64,000 nucleotides of DNA from Halobacillus faecis (GTDB lineage: Bacteria; Bacillota; Bacilli; Bacillales; Halobacillaceae), in the NCBI RefSeq assembly GCF_007991335.1, contig NZ_BJYD01000026.1:1-64000 (forward strand), read 5' to 3'. Position numbers and translations under genes: made by a program. The notes beneath the pieces were generated by a model. The model worked only from the letters and a program-made list of their open reading frames with translations. It was not told where the DNA came from and searched no databases. Below are positions 19,614 to 29,036 of the stretch, piece after piece; the first letter of the stretch is position 1; each line of letters opens with the position of its first letter.

Positions 19614-20917
19614 AAACAAAAATTGGAGTCATCGGCCCGAAAGATTCCGTGGAACAGATTATGTATGTAGCTGAAGAATTCGAGCAGATTACGTTCTACC
19701 CTTTTGCCTATGAAAAGTTATCGGACGTGACAGATATCCTGAAAGAACATAGACATGAAGTTGATCAATGGTTCTTCTCGGGCGTTCTGAACCACACCTT
19801 TGCCATCGAGAATGGCTTGATCACGGAAGAGGAGAGCGCCTACCCTCCTCTTCACGGCTCCAGTTTCTTCGGTATTTTGTTGGAGGCTCAATTGAAGGCG
19901 AATCACGTGTACCGAAAAGTGAGCATTGATACGATTGCCAATGAAGAATTTGATAAGATCTTGTCCTACTACCAACTGGACGCACTGGAATACGAAAACT
20001 TTCCGTTTGAGAAGGTCCGTCATACAGACGAACTGACCGATTTTCATAGTCAGCTGTATGAACAAGGCAAAACGGAAGTCGTCATCACTTCCATCAAGTC
20101 CGTATACAAAGAACTCAAAGAAAAGAACATCCCAGTTTTCCGGGTTACCCCCTCTTACCTTTCGATCAAAATGATCATTCAGTTTTTAGAGGAGCGGGCC
20201 CATTCCAAACATTTCCGCAATTCACAAGTGGCCATCATCGGGTGCCGTGTCGAGATGAATGCCTCCCACTCAGAAGAAAACTACTACTCATTCAAGACCA
20301 AGTATCAAGAACTCGATGTCCGCCGGCAATTGCTTACCTTTGCGGAGAAGACGAACGGCTCGGTCATGCAGCTCGGAGATGGACTGTTTTTCATCTTTAC
20401 GACACGCGGTGAACTTAGCGAAGAGTCAGAAGCTGATCTTTTCACACTCATTGAAGACATACGCCTCCAAACCAGCTTGAGCGCACGCGTGTCCATCGGT
20501 TTTGGTGAAACCGTCTCTCAAGCCGAGAATCATGTTCGAATCGGATTCCGTCATATTAAAGAAGAACAAGAACCCTTGCTTCTTATTGTCGATGAAGATC
20601 AATCCATCTCATTGAAACAGCAGCAGAAGACCTTGAGTTATCATACAACAGAAATCGGCCATGCTCTGCAAAACAAGATGAAAGAAGCGAACCTGAGCCC
20701 AGGCGTGATCTCTAAATTACTCGCCTATTCCAAACAGTATCACCGGGATCACTTCTCTTCTCAAGATTTATCCAGGTGGCTGAAAAGTACCGAACGCAAT
20801 GGACGGCGGATCCTGTCTGAATTAGAACGCGTCCATATTGTGGAACAAGCGGGAGAACGACAATCCGGGGAACGAGGAAGACCAAGGAAGGTCTACCGCT
20901 TCGTAAAGGAGGACTAA
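19610..20917 (+). CDS. Transcriptional regulator with degenerate GGDEF-like domain and winged helix
   Basis: The 435-residue product has three parts. Residues 1-190 are an alpha/beta region starting KIGVIGPKDSVEQIM, perhaps ligand-sensing. Residues about 200-330 look like a nucleotidyl-cyclase fold: VAIIGCRVE, then QLGDGLFFIF in the place of GGDEF, then SARVSIGFGETVSQAENHV. The C-terminal 80 residues hold a helix-turn-helix-like region (SSQDLSRWLKSTERNGRRIL) and a basic wing (GERGRPRKVYRF). The start is a GTG overlapping the previous stop. Most likely it controls this operon in response to its substrate. The GGDEF signature is lost, so cyclase activity is unlikely. Confidence 0.6.
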   Translation: MKTKIGVIGPKDSVEQIMYVAEEFEQITFYPFAYEKLSDVTDILKEHRHEVDQWFFSGVLNHTFAIENGLITEEESAYPPLHGSSFFGILLEAQLKANHVYRKVSIDTIANEEFDKILSYYQLDALEYENFPFEKVRHTDELTDFHSQLYEQGKTEVVITSIKSVYKELKEKNIPVFRVTPSYLSIKMIIQFLEERAHSKHFRNSQVAIIGCRVEMNASHSEENYYSFKTKYQELDVRRQLLTFAEKTNGSVMQLGDGLFFIFTTRGELSEESEADLFTLIEDIRLQTSLSARVSIGFGETVSQAENHVRIGFRHIKEEQEPLLLIVDEDQSISLKQQQKTLSYHTTEIGHALQNKMKEANLSPGVISKLLAYSKQYHRDHFSSQDLSRWLKSTERNGRRILSELERVHIVEQAGERQSGERGRPRKVYRFVKED

Positions 20918-20989
20918 TCCTCCTCCTTCCCCTCTCTCTTTTACGGAACAATAAAGGAATTTTTCCTAAATATAGAAAGGATGGTTTAC

Positions 20990-22516
20990 ATGAGCAAAGA
21001 AAGCTCAACGAAGAAAGCAAAAGGATTTTCCAGGCTGTTGAACGGCGTGGAGAAAGTGGGGAACAAGCTGCCCGATCCATTTATGCTGTTTGTTTACCTA
21101 TCTGTCTTTACGATTGTAGGTTCCTGGATCATTTCCCTTTTTGATGTGACGACAACCCAGCCTGGGACAGGCGAAGAGATTCCGATCAAGAGTTTGATTT
21201 CAGGAGAAGGCTTGCAGTACATCCTGACTTCGATGCTCGAAAACTTCACTGGATTCAAGCCGCTCGGCCTCGTATTGGCCATGATGCTTGGTATTGGTCT
21301 AGCCAATAAAGTCGGTTTACTGGAAACAGCGATTAAGAGTACGATTTTGAAAGCCCCGAAATCATTAATTACTTATGCGGTTATTTTTGTTGGTATTCTA
21401 GGTAACTTAGCTTCCGATGCTGCCTTCGTTATCGTTCCACCACTGGCTGCCATGGTATTCTACACGCTTGGTCGTCACCCATTAGCAGGACTTGCTGCCG
21501 GATTTGCTGGTGTGGGTTCTGGTTTCACAGCAAACATCATCATTGCCGGTACCGATGCCTTGCTTTCCGGTATTTCCACAGAGGTCATGGAAAGCCTGGA
21601 TTCAAACATCGTCGTCACCCCTGTCGATAACTGGTACTTCATGATTGCATCCGTTGTACTTCTATCAGTCACAGGTGCACTCATCACAGAGAAGATCGTT
21701 GAACCCCGTCTAGGAAAATATGAAGGGGAAGGCGGTACAGAACTAGAGGAAAGTACGAAACTTGAAAAGCGTGGATTCAGAAACGCAGTCCTTGCAGGTA
21801 TTGGTTTTATTGCCCTATTGATTGTCGCGATTGCGATCCCAGGTTCAGCTCTTAGAAACGAAGAAGGCGGAATCATCCCTTCTCCATTCTTAAGCGGAAT
21901 TGTTCCTATCATTCTTTTATTCTTCATTACGATCGGTGTAGCTTACGGTGTGACCGTTAAGAAAATCACTTCGACACGCGATATCTCCGGTTACATGGGC
22001 GAAGCTATGAAAGAAATGTCCGGCTTTATTGTCTTGATTTTCGCTGCTGCCCAGTTCATTGCTTACTTCGATTGGACAAACATCGGAACATGGATTGCGG
22101 TCAGCGGAGCGAACTTCTTAGGTTCTATTAACATGACCGGTCTACCGGTTATCATTGGTTTTGTTCTTTTGACGGCCGTCATGAACATGTTCATTTTCAG
22201 TGGATCCGCTCAGTGGGCACTGGAAGCACCGATCTTCCTGAAGATGTTCTATCTATTAGACTATCACCCGGCCTTCATCCAAGCCGCTTATCGTATTGCC
22301 GATTCATCAACGAACATCATTACACCAATGAACCCGTATATCATCATCGTTCTTGCGTTTATGAAAGAATACGATAAGAAAGCTGGTCTTGGTACACTGA
22401 TTGCCCTGATGCTTCCATATGCCGTGATCTTCCTAAGTGTCTGGATTGTCTTATTGCTTGCCTTTGCTCTCCTAGGCATTCCGTTTGGTCCTGGTGTAGG
22501 CATGTATATCAATTAA
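20990..22516 (+). CDS. AbgT-family transporter
   Basis: The 508-residue integral membrane protein has a polar N-terminus (MSKESSTKKAKGF) followed by many hydrophobic helices and the AbgT-type segments NKLPDPFMLFVYLS, GVGSGFTANIIIAGTDALLSG and NMFIFSGSAQWALEAPIFL. The family includes E. coli AbgT (p-aminobenzoyl-glutamate uptake) and antifolate exporters. The ATG at 20990 is chosen because GAAAGG lies 9 nt upstream; the ATG at 20981 directly abuts it. It closes the operon and is followed by a strong terminator. Confidence 0.9.
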   Translation: MSKESSTKKAKGFSRLLNGVEKVGNKLPDPFMLFVYLSVFTIVGSWIISLFDVTTTQPGTGEEIPIKSLISGEGLQYILTSMLENFTGFKPLGLVLAMMLGIGLANKVGLLETAIKSTILKAPKSLITYAVIFVGILGNLASDAAFVIVPPLAAMVFYTLGRHPLAGLAAGFAGVGSGFTANIIIAGTDALLSGISTEVMESLDSNIVVTPVDNWYFMIASVVLLSVTGALITEKIVEPRLGKYEGEGGTELEESTKLEKRGFRNAVLAGIGFIALLIVAIAIPGSALRNEEGGIIPSPFLSGIVPIILLFFITIGVAYGVTVKKITSTRDISGYMGEAMKEMSGFIVLIFAAAQFIAYFDWTNIGTWIAVSGANFLGSINMTGLPVIIGFVLLTAVMNMFIFSGSAQWALEAPIFLKMFYLLDYHPAFIQAAYRIADSSTNIITPMNPYIIIVLAFMKEYDKKAGLGTLIALMLPYAVIFLSVWIVLLLAFALLGIPFGPGVGMYIN

Positions 22517-22529
22517 ACCTTAGAACCAT

Positions 22530-22562
22530 AAAAAATGGCTCCTCTCAGGGAGCCATTTTTTT
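22530..22562 (+). terminator. Terminator of the M20/AbgT operon
   Basis: AAAATGGCTCC and GGAGCCATTTTTTT form an 11-bp stem around TCTCAG with a long T-run. Confidence 0.9.
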
Positions 22563-22611
22563 GTCACTATGGAAGAGAATGATTGTAACGGAAAGTTTCA
22601 TGAAAAATAAA

Positions 22612-22653
22612 AACAGCCCAGCATCCACGAACGAGTGGGGAGGCTGGGCTGTT
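22612..22653 (-). terminator. Terminator after the 58-aa gene
   Basis: AACAGCCCAGC and GCTGGGCTGTT form a perfect 11-bp stem, followed on the minus strand by TTTTTATTTTTC. Confidence 0.75.
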
Positions 22654-22742
22654 CAATTATTTGTAAATAAGTTGGATTGAACGATGATACAAAACGATCG
22701 GAAACCCCCATGAACGGGTTATATTCCCCGCCCACAGGTCAA

Positions 22743-22919
22743 TCACAAGTCTTCTACATTATGTCCATTTTCTCTTAAGGTGATCTTTGCCATATTGTAA
22801 TAATAGTTCGCTTCTGCTCTTGATCTCGCTTCTCTCATCTTCCTTATATACATCCGGACTTCTTGAAAGTATTCAGGCTCTTCTTTTCCTGATGGCGGAA
22901 AAGGGATTAAGTCCCCCAT
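22743..22919 (-). CDS. Small acidic/basic hypothetical protein (58 aa)
   Basis: MGDLIPFPPSGKEEPEYFQ is followed by a charged helical region (MYIRKMREARSRAEANYYY). AGGAG sits 7 nt before the ATG at 22919, better placed than the in-frame ATG at 22949. A terminator follows the stop codon. No family is recognised; the compact helical profile suggests a cytoplasmic accessory protein. Confidence 0.6.
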   Translation of the reverse strand: MGDLIPFPPSGKEEPEYFQEVRMYIRKMREARSRAEANYYYNMAKITLRENGHNVEDL

Positions 22920-23123
22920 ATCATCTCTCCTCTTCCATTGGTTTTCCATTTAGAATACGGGTGAAAAAGAAAAACGTGTGGATGATGAGCAACAATGCCC
23001 GGCGTATGGTTTCAGCCCCAAAGTGATGTAACGTTCACCGTAAAATCCCCCTTAGGATCAACATTAAAGGAGTTCTTTTAAGATTCAGTTTATGAATTTT
23101 CATTACTTCTGCCTAGTGAAAAA

Positions 23124-23173
23124 ACTAAAAAACAGCTCAACATCATCGTTAAATCGTGGATGCTGAGCTGTTT
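23124..23173 (-). terminator. Terminator after the lactonase gene
   Basis: AAACAGCTCA and TGAGCTGTTT pair (23130-23139 with 23164-23173), extended inward with one mismatch. On the minus strand it is followed by TTTTTTAGTTTTTTC. The loop side resembles the terminator at 22612. Confidence 0.75.
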
Positions 23174-23256
23174 AATCGTCCTATAATTTTATCGGAAAAG
23201 AAAATTATTTAGAAAGGAACAAAGCCTAAAACATTTATCCTCCCGCTTAGTTAAGA

Positions 23257-24309
23257 CTATTTCACGCCACCAATAAATTTCACACAGACAGGTTCTGGTA
23301 CTTGAACTTCTGATTGAACGAGAGACAGCTTCCCTGTGGCTTTGTCTCTGTCAAACAATGTCATCGTGTTTGATTTTTGGTTGGTAGCAATCAGGAATTC
23401 TTCTGATGGGTCCAGCACAAAATCACGCGGCCAGTTGCCTTCGGTTGACGTCCATTCAATGAACGTTAACTTACCCGTGTCTTGGTCAACTTTATAAACG
23501 GCAATGGAGTTATGTCCACGGTTTCCGGCATAGACAAATTGTCCATCCGAAGAAACATGGATCGCACTTCCGTCATTCGTTTCATGGAAGTCTTCTGGAA
23601 TGGTCGCAACGGACTGTTGTTCAGAAAAGCTTCCAACTTCTTCATTATAATGCAGGACGAGGACCTCAGAACTCAACTCGGTCATAACATACGCATACTT
23701 CTTGTTCGGGTGGAACGTGATGTGTCTTGGTCCGCTCCCAGGTGTGGTGTTGAACACTTGTACCTCTATTAATTTTCCTTCATCCGCCTCATACGTAATG
23801 ACACGATCACTGCCAAGATCAATGGCAATCACATATTTTTCATCTGGTGTAAAACCGGCATAATGCATGTGAGGCTTTTCCTGACGCTCATGGGGACCGG
23901 TGCCCTCGTGGGCCACAACAGAAGTGGCTGGATTCAGTGATCCATCTTCATTGGTTAAGTAGGATACAATGTTCGTTGTATGATAATTGGCTGTGACCAC
24001 TGTGCTGTTTTCATGATCGGTACTCACATGGCACGGCGGAGAGCCGGCAGCTGTTTGGGTATTTAACTTCGTCAGATCCCTTGTTTCCTCATGAATCGCA
24101 AAGGCTGTAACGCCGCCGTTATCTCCCTCTTTCGTCACGGCATATAAGTTCTTATGATCGTCACTTACCGTGACATACGTAGGGTTTCCCAATTCAGCAG
24201 CCAGCTTCACATCTTTTAATTCTTTGTTGTCCGTATCAAGCGTGAACTGGTAGACGCCTTTACTTTCCTGTTTTGTGTACGTTCCAACATATCCAACATA
24301 CTCTGCCAT
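23257..24309 (-). CDS. pgl: Lactonase / 6-phosphogluconolactonase, YkgB-type
   Basis: The 350-residue product is a seven-bladed propeller of the lactonase family. Typical segments are YVGTYTKQESKGVYQF, NPTYVTVSDDHKNLYAV, GSPPCHVSTD, HMHYAGFTPDEKYV, GPRHITFHPNKKYAYVMTEL and NWPRDFVLDPSEEFLIATNQ. The family includes the 6-phosphogluconolactonase of the oxidative pentose phosphate pathway, but other lactones are possible. AAAGGAG lies 7 nt before the ATG at 24309; an upstream in-frame TTG at 24315 is less well placed. It is monocistronic. Confidence 0.85.
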   Translation of the reverse strand: MAEYVGYVGTYTKQESKGVYQFTLDTDNKELKDVKLAAELGNPTYVTVSDDHKNLYAVTKEGDNGGVTAFAIHEETRDLTKLNTQTAAGSPPCHVSTDHENSTVVTANYHTTNIVSYLTNEDGSLNPATSVVAHEGTGPHERQEKPHMHYAGFTPDEKYVIAIDLGSDRVITYEADEGKLIEVQVFNTTPGSGPRHITFHPNKKYAYVMTELSSEVLVLHYNEEVGSFSEQQSVATIPEDFHETNDGSAIHVSSDGQFVYAGNRGHNSIAVYKVDQDTGKLTFIEWTSTEGNWPRDFVLDPSEEFLIATNQKSNTMTLFDRDKATGKLSLVQSEVQVPEPVCVKFIGGVK

Positions 24310-24540
24310 AATCAAACTCCTTTAAGTATTAGAATGCATCTCATTATTCAAACGATCCTTGTTCATTATCTCATAAACGGTTGCACGCTCAAAAGCGATC
24401 TGTACGAATTAAAGGAAGACGCCTGATGTATAGAGGGATCTGATTGATTTCATATGACCTTTCCATATTCCCATCTAAGATTCACGAATGATCCTATGTC
24501 TCCTTAGCAGCTCATTTCATTACCCAAGTTAAAAGGAAAG

Positions 24541-24580
24541 AAGGTGCAGGATCAACGGTCTACGGTTGATCCTGCACCTT
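24541..24580 (-). terminator. Terminator after the 71-aa gene
   Basis: AAGGTGCAGGATCAAC and GTTGATCCTGCACCTT form a perfect 16-bp stem just after the stop codon, followed on the minus strand by CTTTCCTTTT. Confidence 0.8.
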
Positions 24581-24598
24581 CCTTTCCCATATGATTTA

Positions 24599-24814
24599 CT
24601 ATTGATTTAAATGAAATCCATATAAATACGCGGCCAACTTGTCAAACTCTTCATCAGAGGAACATTCAATCTGCAGATCAATAAAGGTCATCACAACTTC
24701 TTCATCGTCAAACGGAAAGTGGCTGTTATCTACATTGGTTAAAATCTCCCGCTTAGACAGCCCCTTCCCAAGTAACACATCAACAGCCTGTATCATTGAA
24801 GATACTTCTGCCAT
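24599..24814 (-). CDS. Small acidic hypothetical protein (71 aa)
   Basis: AAGGGGG sits 7 nt before the ATG and a strong terminator follows. The product (MAEVSSMIQAVDVLLGKGLS...) is acidic and predicted helical, with the segment DLQIECSSDEEFDKLAAYLYGF near the C-terminus. No family is recognised; it lacks membrane segments and a signal peptide. Confidence 0.65.
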   Translation of the reverse strand: MAEVSSMIQAVDVLLGKGLSKREILTNVDNSHFPFDDEEVVMTFIDLQIECSSDEEFDKLAAYLYGFHLNQ

Positions 24815-25068
24815 GTGTACGCCCCCTTATATCATAGGATTCCTTACTGTGACGTTTCTCCGTCAAGTTCTATGAAATACCAGAAGCCATAAGGAAAAAC
24901 GCACAGTGACAAGAATGCATATAAATTCTTGTACCTATTATTTACTACACCATTCCGCCGATTTCCTGCTTCTTATACAGAAAACCACGATCCACTCTTT
25001 CAAGAATAGAATAAAACCAAATGGGATGACCCAGAGGTCCTGTGAGGCACACACTGCAAAATAGAAGA

Positions 25069-25362
25069 TCATGACTGGTGCTGTTGATCATACTGGTCTC
25101 CGTATTCCTTGCGCATGTGAAAGTAGTGAATAAGTCGAAGGGTAGGGCGAAGGATCATTTGGGTACTTCCAAGAATATATAAGGTCACGCCCCAGTTCCT
25201 CGAAGGTTCGAAATAGAAGAGGACACTTCCCATTAAGAACGTCACTCCAAGCAGGATGTCGTTGACCGTATAAAGAATGTCATAAGTTTTTTTAGAGAAG
25301 AGATTGTGTTTCTTTATATGAGCATCCACATATTTTTGTTTGTTTGACTTTTGTTTGGACAA
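25069..25362 (-). CDS. YrhK-domain membrane protein, copy 1 (97 aa)
   Basis: The product has two hydrophobic helices (DILLGVTFLMGSVLFYF and WGVTLYILGSTQMILRP) followed by LRLIHYFHMRKEYG, the profile of the YrhK-like domain. The start is TTG with GGGAGGTGA just upstream. A paralogue of exactly the same length (97 aa) with the same TTG and ribosome site lies at 35435-35728, which supports both starts. Function unknown; a small inner-membrane protein. Confidence 0.8.
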   Translation of the reverse strand: MSKQKSNKQKYVDAHIKKHNLFSKKTYDILYTVNDILLGVTFLMGSVLFYFEPSRNWGVTLYILGSTQMILRPTLRLIHYFHMRKEYGDQYDQQHQS

Positions 25363-25530
25363 ACCTTCACCTCCCCTACAACTATTCCCTTCTGAATTAA
25401 ATTTTATAACGAAAGTCTGGTAGACATTCCCTTTTCAGTACCTCCATACCGAACTGCTCAGATCGATGGTGAAAAATTTCGGATGACGTACAATAAAGAC
25501 AGCATGGGGAGGTGAGGAGAAAGCAAAAGG

Positions 25531-25665
25531 ATGTATAAGATTAGTGGAAGCACTCAAGACGCATGCCAAACAGAAGCAGTAGCTGAACCGACAGCAGAAG
25601 CAATGTGCATGAACGACAGGATCTGTTCCTTCTGTTTCTTATACTATCCAATACACGCCCAATAG
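25531..25665 (+). CDS. Possible 44-aa cysteine-containing peptide
   Basis: An ATG follows GGGGAGGTGAGGAG (11-15 nt upstream) and opens MYKISGSTQDACQTEAVAEP..., ending shortly before a terminator. It has four Cys among 44 residues. The gene is short, the ribosome site is distant and no family is known, so it may be fortuitous. Confidence 0.25.
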   Translation: MYKISGSTQDACQTEAVAEPTAEAMCMNDRICSFCFLYYPIHAQ

Positions 25666-25702
25666 AAAAAACACAGCAACGTTTGAACGTTGCTGTGCTT
25701 TT
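25666..25702 (-). terminator. Terminator of the peptide-ABC/amidohydrolase operon
   Basis: CACAGCAACGT and ACGTTGCTGTG form a perfect 11-bp stem (25672-25697) with a TTTTTTC tract on the minus strand, just after the amidohydrolase stop. Confidence 0.85.
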
Positions 25703-25708
25703 CTCGAT

Positions 25709-26851
25709 TCAATGGTGGATATTGTAAACCCTCTCACCGTCTACGAAGGTCATTTCTGCACGGCCGTTCTCTTTGATTGGGTGCTTGTCCCATAATACGA
25801 GATCGGCATCTTTTCCAACCTCGATGCTGCCTGTACGATCGGCGATTCCCAAAACCTCTGCTGCTCGAATCGTAACTCCCTCCAAACCAACATCGGAATC
25901 AAGACCTGCCTTGACGGCAAGCTGAATTGATGTTTGAAGCTGACCAATAGGGATGACAGGATGATCAGTAATTATGGCAAAAGGAACCCCGTGATCATCC
26001 AGGGTGGCGTAAGTTTCCCAAGAAATGTTTCCAAGCTCGACTTTTTTTCGGCTGGACAACGTCGGCCCTACCGAAAACTTATAGCGCTCCTTATACTTCT
26101 CAAGATGATGGGCGATCTTATGCCCTTCTGTGACATGTTCGATATGTAAGTCAATTTCAAACTCATTGGCTATTCTGATCGCCGTCATAATATCGTCCGC
26201 CCGATGGGCATGGACACAAAGAGGAAGTTTTCGTTCTAAAACTTTTCCGATTGCTTCCAGTCTTAAATCGCGAAGCTGATCGGTTTCTATATAATGAGCC
26301 GCTTGAACGAAGCGTTCGCGAATCATTGCCGCGATCCCCATCCGGGTCACCGGAGCCCGGCCTTGTTGACCGTGGAATTTTTTCGGGTTTTCTCCGAGTG
26401 CCATCTTCAGTCCTGCTTCTTCTTTCACAACGATATCTTCAACGACGTTGCCAGGCTTCACCTTTACAACAGCCGTCAACCCGCCAATGACATTGGCACT
26501 GCCAGGAAGAACCTGTGCGGAAGTAATTCCTGCCTCAGCAGCGTCGATAAACCCCTGATCAGCTGGGTTCACCCCGTCAATCGCACGTAGATGCGGTGTC
26601 ATCGGTTCAGAGGTTTCATTGAAGTCGGCTCCTTCCCAGCCAACACCTTCTTCATCGATTCCTAAATGGGTATGCGCATCGATCCAGCCAGGAGTCACCA
26701 CTCTCCCTCTTCCTTCAATCACTTCCTCACAACCAGAGACATCAACGTCCCTTCCGACGTGTTTAATCTTTCCCTCATCAATCACGAGCGTACCTTCATG
26801 TATAGGAGGACCGGTGACAGGGATAATGGTTACATTTTGTATAGCTAGCAT
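25709..26851 (-). CDS. Metal-dependent amidohydrolase (imidazolonepropionase-like superfamily)
   Basis: The 380-residue product has the amidohydrolase N-terminus MLAIQNVTIIPVTGP, the metal motif PGWIDAHTHLG, later His positions VHAHRADD and IEHVTEGH, the catalytic Asp region FAIITDHPV, and the end-barrel DRTGSIEVGKDADLVLWD. These are hallmarks of HutI/dipeptidase-like cyclic amide hydrolases. GGGAGG lies 8 nt before the ATG at 26851, which also starts 13 bp after the upstream regulator's stop; longer in-frame starts would run into that gene. Probably degrades a product of imported peptides. Confidence 0.85.
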   Translation of the reverse strand: MLAIQNVTIIPVTGPPIHEGTLVIDEGKIKHVGRDVDVSGCEEVIEGRGRVVTPGWIDAHTHLGIDEEGVGWEGADFNETSEPMTPHLRAIDGVNPADQGFIDAAEAGITSAQVLPGSANVIGGLTAVVKVKPGNVVEDIVVKEEAGLKMALGENPKKFHGQQGRAPVTRMGIAAMIRERFVQAAHYIETDQLRDLRLEAIGKVLERKLPLCVHAHRADDIMTAIRIANEFEIDLHIEHVTEGHKIAHHLEKYKERYKFSVGPTLSSRKKVELGNISWETYATLDDHGVPFAIITDHPVIPIGQLQTSIQLAVKAGLDSDVGLEGVTIRAAEVLGIADRTGSIEVGKDADLVLWDKHPIKENGRAEMTFVDGERVYNIHH

Positions 26852-26864
26852 AGACTTTTCCTCC

Positions 26865-28985
26865 CTAATTCTCATTAATATACGTATAGACTTGGCAAGC
26901 AAGCTGCACATTGAACCAGTCCCCTGAGTTGTCAAAATCAAGCTCAAGGATATCCTGGATTCTTCTGATGCGGTAATAAAGCGTATTGGCATGTATATTC
27001 AGCTGTTCTGTAATCTTGCGCAGATCTTTATCGTAGGTAATATAGGTAATTAACGTTGGAATCAATTCTCCATTCTTCTTCCGATCATAGTCAATTAAAG
27101 AACCGAGAATATCAGAGACATACAGGTGCAGCTCTTCCTCGCTATGCTGCAGGAAAAAACGATAGATGCCGGCTTCGACAAAACTCATGACCTTTTTGCC
27201 GGGCTGATTCTCAAGAAGCTGCATACATTTCTCTGCGTCTTTATAGGATTGATTCAAATTCGATAGATTTTTATGCACGCGTCCGACGCCCAGTTTAATA
27301 GGTGCGGACGTCTTCTCCATTTGCTGCACAAAAGGCTTGATGTTTTCCCGTGCCGCCATTTTCCCTTGTCCATCCAGGAAACTGACCATGGCAAAGATGT
27401 AAGAACTGTTCATGGATACAATCCCATTGATTTGATTGATCGCTAACGCGTGTTCCAGAGACTCCACTATCTCATCTTTTTGTCTTCGTGCATTTTGAAG
27501 CATGTCTTCCTTTTCCCCTGGGGAAGCGTCCACTTTACACAAGACCATGACGTAATAATCCGAAGGCAGGAACCCTAAATTCGAGGCCTGAACTTCAAGA
27601 GAAGGCGTCATTTCTCCTGCCAGCACCCCTTCCACAAGTTCACCTTTCGCCCGGTTCTCGGCTTCTTTTATAGCATCCTGCTTCGTTAATTCCAAGGACA
27701 GCACCGTTGCTCCGTATTCAAACAGCACGATATCATTTTCAAAGAAGTCCGCGGAGTCGATCCATACACAAAGAAAGCCCCACATGGAATCCACCCCTAC
27801 GACTGGAAGAACGACTAACCGCTCTTCTCCTTCTGTCGTGATTTGCTGCCACTTGGTCGTCGAGATCACTTTCTTTACACGATCATGGTTGAGGAACTTC
27901 TCCGGCAGGTGCTTTTCTTTCGCTTCGTCATCTATGTAAAAAGGCTTCAATAACGAGTCATAGATAGCAAAAGGATACCGGACCATTCGCTTCAGTGTAC
28001 GCACGATCGCATAGGCCCCTTCTCCCCGGGCGGCAATGTTCGTCAGCTGGTGGTGAAAGTCTGTCGTACGCTGCATGGTGACATGCTCTTTTCTTAACGC
28101 CTGGTGCGTTTGCTGCAATTCTTTTCGGTGCTTTCGTTCCTGTTTATAAAGTTTCGAATGTGTAATGACAATCGCTACGTGGTCAGCCAGCGATTCAAGC
28201 AGTTCCAAATCCTGTTCGGAGAAAAAGCTCTCCCCTTTGAAACTATCGATGGTAAGTACGCCAATGGTTTCGTACTGGAAGCGTAACGGAACAGAAATCA
28301 TGCTGTCTGGGAATGCTTTATCTATGGTCGAGTCAATGTAATACTGAAAGTTCGACTCAGACATATTGCCCATCGTTCCCGCAATTTCTTTCTCCCCGTG
28401 AATCATCATAGACTTCCCATGTTGAAACACCAGGCCACTTACGCCTTCGCCTACGGTTAGTCTCGTTTTCTTGTAGCTGTGTTCTTTAAAACCGACAGCC
28501 GATTGAACCAGTAGTTTGTTAAGCTTGTCATCGTGTAAGAACAAAAAGCCTGTGTCAGCGGCAGAAAGCGCATCAACGACAGACTCAATAATGATGTCCA
28601 ATAGGTTGTCTTCATACATACGAGAAGCAAGCGTATGAGCGACATCCATCAATAGATCGAGAGAGTTTTGCTTCTCCTGATCCTTCCTATAATTCATCAG
28701 CAATTTCAGCCAAGGCTCATATTGATGGAAATAGTCATACGCTTCTTTTTCGTTATAGGGAGTGGAACCAGCAAGAACAACGATCATGTCCTTATATTGG
28801 AATCCAAGCATGGTCGAGGATATATGAATGACCGATTCCTGACTCTCGAGACATAGATCGATCCAGCTGGTTACGTTAATAAAGTTCTCCCTTCCAGAAA
28901 TCGCCTTCCTGGATGCTTTATCAATTAAATAGATTTGGTCCTGATCGAATTGATTCTTCAACTGCTTTAGCAACTCTGTTTTCAT
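26865..28985 (-). CDS. PucR/CdaR-type transcriptional regulator with GAF domains
   Basis: The 706-residue product has a GAF-like domain at about residues 110-275 (LLDIIIESVVDALSAADTGFLFL, ISVPLRFQYETIGVLTIDSF), a short coiled region, a second sensory part, and the PucR C-terminal helix-turn-helix (LRKITEQLNIHANTLYYRIRRIQDIL). PucR-type proteins usually activate catabolic genes. It lies inside the operon it likely controls, between the DUF1028 gene and the amidohydrolase. GAGGTGGAG precedes the ATG. Confidence 0.8.
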   Translation of the reverse strand: MKTELLKQLKNQFDQDQIYLIDKASRKAISGRENFINVTSWIDLCLESQESVIHISSTMLGFQYKDMIVVLAGSTPYNEKEAYDYFHQYEPWLKLLMNYRKDQEKQNSLDLLMDVAHTLASRMYEDNLLDIIIESVVDALSAADTGFLFLHDDKLNKLLVQSAVGFKEHSYKKTRLTVGEGVSGLVFQHGKSMMIHGEKEIAGTMGNMSESNFQYYIDSTIDKAFPDSMISVPLRFQYETIGVLTIDSFKGESFFSEQDLELLESLADHVAIVITHSKLYKQERKHRKELQQTHQALRKEHVTMQRTTDFHHQLTNIAARGEGAYAIVRTLKRMVRYPFAIYDSLLKPFYIDDEAKEKHLPEKFLNHDRVKKVISTTKWQQITTEGEERLVVLPVVGVDSMWGFLCVWIDSADFFENDIVLFEYGATVLSLELTKQDAIKEAENRAKGELVEGVLAGEMTPSLEVQASNLGFLPSDYYVMVLCKVDASPGEKEDMLQNARRQKDEIVESLEHALAINQINGIVSMNSSYIFAMVSFLDGQGKMAARENIKPFVQQMEKTSAPIKLGVGRVHKNLSNLNQSYKDAEKCMQLLENQPGKKVMSFVEAGIYRFFLQHSEEELHLYVSDILGSLIDYDRKKNGELIPTLITYITYDKDLRKITEQLNIHANTLYYRIRRIQDILELDFDNSGDWFNVQLACQVYTYINEN

Positions 28986-29036
28986 CGCTCCACCTCATCT
29001 TCTACTATAGAAGAGATTGTCGAAAAAAGAAAATTC

